From Bacillota bacterium (GTDB lineage Bacteria > Bacillota_G > Limnochordia > DTU010): DNA of 21,406 nt. Positions within the stretch are counted from its first letter, which is position 1. Each line of letters begins with the position of its first letter. The stretch spans positions 1-21,406 of the forward strand of contig JAAZLQ010000025.1 in NCBI GenBank assembly GCA_012799255.1, written 5' to 3'. Positions 16,501-21,406 of the stretch are shown piece after piece. The position numbers and the translations under genes were made by a program. The notes under the pieces were generated by a model. That model was not told the DNA's origin. It worked only from the letters and a program-made list of their open reading frames with translations, and did not search any database.

Positions 16501-17764
16501 GGGTTGGATCAGACCACACCTGTTCTAGTAAGTGCTGGAGGATTTGGCCCACGATAGGACCGGGTTTGAGTTCCAGCGCTTGCATTAAGTAGTGTCCGTC
16601 TACTGCTAGATCTTGCAGTGAGAGAACTTGATCTAGTTCTAAGATTTCCTTTATTCTCGCTTCCATAGCCTGACCAAAAGCGATAATTTGGCGGGGGTTT
16701 ACGTCCATGCCAGCCATATCCGCTTGGCGTAGCTTCACTAGTTCCAAGGCGGTTTCTGGACCAACTTGACCTAGGAACCTGCGTAGTTCTTTGGCTGAGG
16801 AGTGAGGATGTACAGAAAACATGTGATGGAAGATTAGAATGCTTACCGCTTCTATTAGGCCATTACTTGCCCGTAAGCGTTTTAAGATCTGTTTGGCCAA
16901 ACTGGCGCTAATTTCCGCATGTTCACGTTGGAGAGTGTCTCCTTTTCCTATATCGTGTAATAGAGCCGCCCAGCGTAACCTCAGGCTTGGGTAAGCAAAG
17001 TGGGCCGTGACCATGGCATGACCTAAAAGGTCGTAGCGATGACTTGCGCCTGGGGAGAGTCCTTGTCCTTGTGCCAACTCCGGGATGATTTCTTTCATGA
17101 GCCCGCTCGTAAAGAAGGTCTGAAGACCCAGAAAAAGTTCTTTCCCGACTAGCATTTTGTTTAGCTCAGCGAGAATCCGTTCAGGACTCACCTTGTTGAT
17201 CAGTTCAGCTAATTCTGGAAGCACTCTCTGGGTTTTCCTTTTTATCTTGAAACCTAGGGTAGCCTGAAAACGGATCAAACGGAGCATGCGTAATGGATCT
17301 TCCCGAAAACGTTCCTCAGGATCACCTACTGTAGTTAGGATTTTTCTTTTCAAATGCTTGCGACCTAAATGGGGGTCAATCAGTTTTCCACTAAAGGGAT
17401 CGAAAGCGATGGCATTGATCGTGAAGTCTCGCCTGCTTAGATCGAACTCCAAACTGTCGGTGAAGGTTATATAATCGGGACGGCGCATATCGCTATAAGG
17501 ACCGTCTCTGCGCATGGTAGTAATCTCCAAATGTTGCCTATCTAGGATTACAGTAATCGTTCCGAACTGCTTTCCTGTAGGTAGTGAGTGTTCAAACAAA
17601 GCTTCAATTTGATCTGGGGTAGCATCAGTAGTTATGTCCCAATCCGTGACCTTGAGTCCAAGAAGGCTATCACGGATGGCGCCACCTACCAAATAGACCT
17701 GGAAGCCTTGTTTTTTCAAAATTCCGCAAGCCTGCAAAACAACAGGGGGGATAGCGATAGACAT
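16412..17764 (-). CDS. cca: CCA tRNA nucleotidyltransferase (HD-domain type)
   Basis: The enzyme adds or repairs the 3' CCA end of tRNAs without a template. The 450-residue protein has the class II nucleotidyltransferase core. It shows Gly27-Gly28 and Arg31-Asp32 (VGGAIRDSLLG), the metal-binding Asp41/Asp43 (TDWDITTDA) and Glu80, RRDFTINAIAFDP (motif B) and EDPLRMLRLIRF (motif D). An HD domain (AALLHDIGKG) near residue 262 suggests phosphohydrolase activity as in E. coli Cca. A strict A-adding enzyme is a less likely alternative. AAAGGAGG stands eight bases before ATG17764. It is the only minus-strand gene seen. Its 3' end overlaps the GNAT gene by 89 bases, and no terminator was found at the junction. 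Confidence 0.94.
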   Translation of the reverse strand: MSIAIPPVVLQACGILKKQGFQVYLVGGAIRDSLLGLKVTDWDITTDATPDQIEALFEHSLPTGKQFGTITVILDRQHLEITTMRRDGPYSDMRRPDYITFTDSLEFDLSRRDFTINAIAFDPFSGKLIDPHLGRKHLKRKILTTVGDPEERFREDPLRMLRLIRFQATLGFKIKRKTQRVLPELAELINKVSPERILAELNKMLVGKELFLGLQTFFTSGLMKEIIPELAQGQGLSPGASHRYDLLGHAMVTAHFAYPSLRLRWAALLHDIGKGDTLQREHAEISASLAKQILKRLRASNGLIEAVSILIFHHMFSVHPHSSAKELRRFLGQVGPETALELVKLRQADMAGMDVNPRQIIAFGQAMEARIKEILELDQVLSLQDLAVDGHYLMQALELKPGPIVGQILQHLLEQVWSDPTLNRPETLQKLAQNYLGSLPESPPWSSGPK

Positions 17765-17846
17765 CGTGATTCCTCCTTTAAATGTCTTTTGAGTTCGTCA
17801 TTTGCACCATTTACCCCTCTTTCTCCTTTACTTGCAAAGGAATGTA

Positions 17847-17865
17847 ACAATTTATAGGGAATTGT
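17847..17865. promoter_or_regulatory. Inverted repeat in the cca/sfsA divergent region
   Basis: ACAATT (17847-17852) and AATTGT (17860-17865) form a perfect inverted repeat around TATAGGG. It lies in the 119-base divergent region that must hold both promoters. TTGCAA (17832-17837) and TATAGG (17853-17858), or TATAAG (17865-17870), are possible but weak sigma-A elements for sfsA. An operator overlapping the sfsA promoter is possible; chance is not excluded in such AT-rich DNA. Confidence 0.25.
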
Positions 17866-17883
17866 ATAAGTTACCAGAGGTAC

Positions 17884-18621
17884 ATGGGTGGTGTAATGGT
17901 GCGTAGTGATGTATCTATCAGGTTTGGTGACCTAATTACAGCCTTGTTTCTAGAACGTCCCAATCGTTTTCTTGTGCGCTGTCAATTGCAGAGTACAGGG
18001 GAGGTTGTTGAGGCCCATCTGGCTGATCCCGGTCGTCTCAAGGAACTTATGGTGCCAGGCGCTTTGCTCTATTTGCGGTTTGTGAATAATCCCACGCGAA
18101 AGACTAAGTGGTCTGTAGTCTTAGTGAAAGCACCTGACCAACTAAGTTTAGTCTCTCTGCAGTCTACGTTAGCTAATCACCTGGCTCATCAAGCGCTAGC
18201 TGCAAGGGCCGTATCTGGACTCGAGGACTGGCAAGTGGTACGCCCCGAGTTCACTTATGGCAAGGCACGTTGGGATTTTTTGTTGGAAAACACTACAGGG
18301 AAGCAAATGCTCCTGGAAGTGAAGAGTTGTACCTTGGTTCAAGATGGGGTTGCTATGTTCCCAGATGCTGTTACTGAGAGGGGACGAAAGCATGTCCAAG
18401 CCTTAACCAGGCTACACGCTAGTGGCGAGTTTGCTTGTGCGATGTTGTTTGTCGTGCAAAGGTCAGATGCCAACTTGTTCAAACCGGCTGAACACATCGA
18501 TCCGGCTTTTGATCAGGCATTCAGAGCAGCCTGCGATGGTGGTGTTCAGACCTTTGTCTATAATTGTAGGGTAGATGACAAAGAGATATCGTGGGGAACA
18601 AAGATTCCTATCCATCTGTAG
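17884..18621 (+). CDS. sfsA: SfsA family protein (sugar fermentation stimulation homologue)
   Basis: The 245-residue protein matches SfsA. It has an N-terminal OB-like part with the ADPGRLKELMVPGA motif, then a PD-(D/E)xK nuclease-like core with Asp131 (WDFLLE) and Glu145-x-Lys147 (LEVKSCT), and the conserved FPDAVTERGRKHVQ block. The E. coli protein was linked to maltose metabolism and binds DNA; a nuclease activity is suggested by the fold but I do not treat it as proven. The start is uncertain: ATG17884 has AGAGG only three bases upstream, whereas ATG17896 (241 residues) has GGTGGTG close before it. It is divergent from cca and heads a tight run of genes; the HAD gene begins 12 bases after its stop. 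Confidence 0.93.
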   Translation: MGGVMVRSDVSIRFGDLITALFLERPNRFLVRCQLQSTGEVVEAHLADPGRLKELMVPGALLYLRFVNNPTRKTKWSVVLVKAPDQLSLVSLQSTLANHLAHQALAARAVSGLEDWQVVRPEFTYGKARWDFLLENTTGKQMLLEVKSCTLVQDGVAMFPDAVTERGRKHVQALTRLHASGEFACAMLFVVQRSDANLFKPAEHIDPAFDQAFRAACDGGVQTFVYNCRVDDKEISWGTKIPIHL

Positions 18622-18633
18622 GAGGTTGGTCAT

Positions 18634-19617
18634 ATGGTTTCTGAGATCTTTACCCAGACAAATATCGCCGTTATTTGGGACTTCGATAAGACTCTAATTC
18701 CCGGTTACATGCAGGAACCCCTGTTTAGGCATTATGGAGTTGACGGACGGAAATTCTGGAAGGAAGTAAATTCGTTGCCGAAGTACCTACGCCGGGAAGG
18801 TCAAGAGATGGTAGGCGAGGATAGTATTTACCTCAATCACATTCTTGCCTATGTGCGTGCGGGAATTTTTAAAGGACTAAATAACAGATTGCTGCGGAAA
18901 CTAGGAAGTGAACTGCAGTTTTATCCAGGTTTGCCCGAGTTCTTTCCAGCCGTAAAGCAGCATGTGGCCAAGAATCCTAATTTTAGTAAATACGACATCA
19001 AAGTGGAACACTATATTGTTAGTACGGGTTTGCGTCAAATGATCCTCGGGAGCAAGATTGCTGAGCATGTTGATGGCATTTGGGCTTGTGAGTTCGTAGA
19101 AATGCAACTTCCTCCAGGTTATCTCGAAGCTGGGGTTCCCGAACTTAATGAGGAAGACATCACAATTCAAGACATCAGCTTTGTCATTGACAATACCACA
19201 AAGACGCGGGCAATTTTTGAGATCAATAAAGGCGTAAACAAGATAGGGACAATTGATGTGAACACACATATACCCAGAGAAGATCGTCGCATTCCATTTC
19301 AAAACATGATCTACATTGCCGATGGTCCAAGCGATGTTCCAGTATTTTCCTTGATCAACCAAAATGAAGGACGGACCTACGGTGTTTATGCTAAGGGGGC
19401 ACGGGAGGAATTTGCTCAAGTGAATGAGCTGCAAAAGCAGGGGAGAATTCACTCTTTCGGTGAAGCAAATTATGAACCGAACACCCAAACCTATATGTGG
19501 ATCATGAACGCGGTTGATGAGATAGGGAAAGAGATCGTAAAGAATAGGGAGTGGGTGTTGAGCCGTCGATTGGGTGAGTCTCCACGACATTTGGATGGAC
19601 AGGAGGAGCAGGAGTGA
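18634..19617 (+). CDS. HAD-superfamily hydrolase
   Basis: The 327-residue protein has the four HAD motifs. Asp16 and Asp18 lie in WDFDKTLIPG (motif I), a Ser/Thr in YIVSTGLRQMIL (motif II), a Lys in NTTKTRAIFEI (motif III), and the Asp pair in YIADGPSDVPVF (motif IV). A long helical cap lies between motifs I and II. This is the pattern of a Mg-dependent phosphatase; the substrate is unknown. The protein resembles a conserved stand-alone HAD group with the IWACEF and NKGVNK segments, known to me only as uncharacterised. ATG18634 follows AGGAGG. Its stop codon overlaps the start of the next gene (GTGA), a sign of coupled translation. Confidence 0.9.
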   Translation: MVSEIFTQTNIAVIWDFDKTLIPGYMQEPLFRHYGVDGRKFWKEVNSLPKYLRREGQEMVGEDSIYLNHILAYVRAGIFKGLNNRLLRKLGSELQFYPGLPEFFPAVKQHVAKNPNFSKYDIKVEHYIVSTGLRQMILGSKIAEHVDGIWACEFVEMQLPPGYLEAGVPELNEEDITIQDISFVIDNTTKTRAIFEINKGVNKIGTIDVNTHIPREDRRIPFQNMIYIADGPSDVPVFSLINQNEGRTYGVYAKGAREEFAQVNELQKQGRIHSFGEANYEPNTQTYMWIMNAVDEIGKEIVKNREWVLSRRLGESPRHLDGQEEQE

Positions 19618-20546
19618 GGGACCTTCTAGAAAAGTGGGATCCGGAGCTTACGCAAGCCACAATCTCACCTGTGACTGATGCAGCTTGGCGTGTTGAGTTT
19701 GGCGATACGGCTTATATTCTCAAATATAGGTCAACCCGCACGCGGGTCTGGGAAGAGTACGACTTACTGAACTGGTTGTTGGAGAATGGACAACCAATCT
19801 CGCCGCTGCTTTATACCAGGGAGGGTACACCTTGGGCTGAACATCAAGGTGGATTTTATGTCCTGTACTCCTTTGTGGAGGGGACGCCTGGAAACGAACT
19901 CCCTAGATTTGACTCAGCCATTGCTAAGGAAGCTGGGGTCGCTTTGGCCCGCTTACATCAAGGGTTGGCTGCTTACGGTCACAGTGAAGCTTTCCCAGTT
20001 TTTGACCTATTCCATGAGGTTGCCACTTATGCTTGGCCAACTGTTCAAGGTTATGCGACCACGAAGTTTCTCCACTCTATGCATGATTTAGAGCAGGCAA
20101 TCGGCGGTGAAATGATTAATCCCTATGAGGCTCTGCCGAGACAGTTGATTCATAGGGACTTTCATCCGGGTAATCTGGTTTTCCAACAAGAACGGGTAGT
20201 GGGGATCCTCGATTTTGATCGGGTCCGCATGGGTATCCGTCTCTTTGATCTCTGTTATTTAGTCACAGCCATCTTAAGTGAGATGTTTCCTGACCCAAGA
20301 TTGAGGAATGAGTGGTTGAGTGTCGTGCAAGCTCTGATCGAGGGATATGGTTCCGTTCAACGTCTGGAAAAAACGGAGGGATACTCCTTTTTGTTCATTG
20401 TCTACTTGATTCAGGTGCTCTTCAGTTCATATTACCTAGATGCAGGAAATACTGAGATGGCCGACTTGAACATGGCTATGTTACTCTGGATCAATGATCA
20501 GCATGATTTCTTGCAGCCTCTGATTGAAAAGATCGTGGCTGGATAA
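19614..20546 (+). CDS. APH-fold phosphotransferase (aminoglycoside/choline kinase-like)
   Basis: The 310-residue protein shows the phosphotransferase-family signature: the Brenner-type catalytic loop LIHRDFHPGNLVF with its Asp and Asn, followed by the metal-binding GILDFDRVRMG. An N-lobe Lys is in YILKYRST and the acidic region is EEYDLLNWLLENG. Relatives include homoserine kinase ThrB2, thiamine and choline kinases, and the CotS/YtmP group; the substrate cannot be chosen from sequence. GTG19614 overlaps the HAD stop by four bases, with AGGAGG seven bases before it. The pairing of a kinase with a phosphatase in one coupled unit suggests that they act on related small molecules; this is inference. 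Confidence 0.88.
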   Translation: MRDLLEKWDPELTQATISPVTDAAWRVEFGDTAYILKYRSTRTRVWEEYDLLNWLLENGQPISPLLYTREGTPWAEHQGGFYVLYSFVEGTPGNELPRFDSAIAKEAGVALARLHQGLAAYGHSEAFPVFDLFHEVATYAWPTVQGYATTKFLHSMHDLEQAIGGEMINPYEALPRQLIHRDFHPGNLVFQQERVVGILDFDRVRMGIRLFDLCYLVTAILSEMFPDPRLRNEWLSVVQALIEGYGSVQRLEKTEGYSFLFIVYLIQVLFSSYYLDAGNTEMADLNMAMLLWINDQHDFLQPLIEKIVAG

Positions 20547-20563
20547 ATAGGGAAGTGGTAGTA

Positions 20564-21367
20564 GTGCAGAAGACTAACGATTTACAGGTTCTCCTTGGGG
20601 AGATCCTCTCAGGACAAAATCTCTTAGCAGGTGTCTTAAGTAAACCACGAAAGAAGGGGGATCCACCGTATGGGAAGGTATCTCTCCGGCCTGTGGAGCT
20701 CAGGGGGATTCTTCATTATCAAGCAACCTACCATTATCCCGACAGAGAAATTCATGACAATCTCACGGTTCAAGATGCCAAACAGCTAATCTTGCAGGAT
20801 CTGGAAGACACATTTAGGCAAGCAAACTTTTATACTGTCCAGGCGGATTGGCAAGTCTTAGTCAGTAAAAAGGGAGTCGTGAAGATTCTTCAGCACCCTC
20901 CAAGCCGTCAGAAGAGCGATGTTACTTTAGAGCATAATCGTTCTAAGCGTTATCTGCTTAAAGAAGGTGTTGCTTATCCTTTCCTGGTTGAGCTGGGCGT
21001 GATGAACTCGTCCGGAAAAGTACTTGCTAAACGGTATCACAAGTTTAGACAACTGAACAAGTATCTAGAAATTGTGGAAGACTGCTTGCCCTATTTAACG
21101 GCCAAGACTAACGGACATCCCCTGACTATAGTGGATTTCGGTAGTGGTAAAGCGTACCTTACTTTTGCACTCTATCATTTTCTAGTTGAACACTTGGGGT
21201 TAAACGTTGAACTTATAGGTTTAGATTTGAAGAAAGATGTAGTTTCGTTCTGTAATCAGATGGCAGAAAAATTGGGGTATGACAACCTGAAATTTCTCCA
21301 TCAAGATATTAGGGATTTTGAAGCGACTGGAAAGGTAGACATGGTGGTTTCCTATCTAGCCCCCTAA
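20564..21367 (+). CDS. Class I SAM-dependent methyltransferase, apparently cut short by a frame break
   Basis: The readable part is 267 residues. An N-terminal region of unknown function leads to a linker with NRSKRYLLKEG and PFLVELGVMNSSGKV. Next come KRYHKFRQLNKYLEIVED and a Rossmann methyltransferase core with the SAM loop VDFGSGKAYLTFAL (Asp191-Gly195), acidic motif GLDLKKDV and HQDIRDF. The reading frame then stops at 21365, straight after VDMVVSYLAP, where relatives continue for roughly 100 more residues. The stop lies just after a run of five C (21360-21364). One added base would lead into LIDLEKTLSSAIIQ, which is open to the window edge. The gene is therefore either a pseudogene, or intact with a base-call error. 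GTG20564 is chosen because AGGGAAG is placed eight bases before it; GTG20555 overlaps that site. Confidence 0.78.
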   Translation: MQKTNDLQVLLGEILSGQNLLAGVLSKPRKKGDPPYGKVSLRPVELRGILHYQATYHYPDREIHDNLTVQDAKQLILQDLEDTFRQANFYTVQADWQVLVSKKGVVKILQHPPSRQKSDVTLEHNRSKRYLLKEGVAYPFLVELGVMNSSGKVLAKRYHKFRQLNKYLEIVEDCLPYLTAKTNGHPLTIVDFGSGKAYLTFALYHFLVEHLGLNVELIGLDLKKDVVSFCNQMAEKLGYDNLKFLHQDIRDFEATGKVDMVVSYLAP

Positions 21368-21406
21368 TAGATTTGGAGAAAACCCTTTCATCTGCTATCA
21401 TTCAAA

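Noticed and set aside
18901..19590. Long minus-strand open frame (229 codons)
   Set aside because: It lies entirely inside the HAD gene, which has all its motifs and a good ribosome site. The antisense translation has no recognisable family pattern.

Overview
The window reads as chromosomal DNA of a Bacillota (Firmicutes) bacterium, most likely an anaerobic clostridial-type lineage; I cannot name the genus. The signs are strong AGGAGG-type ribosome binding sites, frequent TTG and GTG starts, a tyrosine T-box riboswitch, compact terminators with U-tracts, and genes typical of the phylum (degV, ylxP, ATP-type pckA, HD-domain cca). No mobile element, rRNA, tRNA or CRISPR array was seen, and no gap between genes reaches 300 bases.

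Layout. 1-404: the 3' end of a diguanylate cyclase (GGDEF) gene with a terminator. 458-1915: an aldehyde dehydrogenase with its own strong terminator. 2103-8113: a five-gene histidine-utilisation operon hutH-hutU-ftcD-hutI-fchA that degrades histidine to glutamate and passes the formimino carbon to tetrahydrofolate. 8110-9647: a promoter, a tyrosine T-box leader, tyrS and a terminator. 9653-13677: mnmA, ylxP, a degV-family gene and pckA, ending at a strong terminator. 13750-16500: a cluster of a YaiI/YqxD-family protein, a NYN-LOTUS-cold-shock fusion protein, a TIM-barrel isomerase/endonuclease-like protein and a GNAT acetyltransferase. 16412-17764 (minus strand): a CCA-adding enzyme gene whose 3' end overlaps the GNAT gene by 89 bases. 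17884-21406: sfsA, a HAD hydrolase, an APH-fold kinase and a methyltransferase gene that seems to be cut short by a frame break near the window edge.

How the genes work together. The hut operon is a complete catabolic module from histidine to methenyl-tetrahydrofolate, ammonia and glutamate, with no transporter or dedicated regulator in view. tyrS is controlled by uncharged tRNA-Tyr through its leader. Several genes act on RNA (mnmA, tyrS, cca, the NYN-LOTUS-CSD protein, probably yaiI). The best candidate for something poorly described is the NYN-LOTUS-CSD protein and its neighbours (13750-16500). The HAD/kinase/methyltransferase set at the right end comes second.
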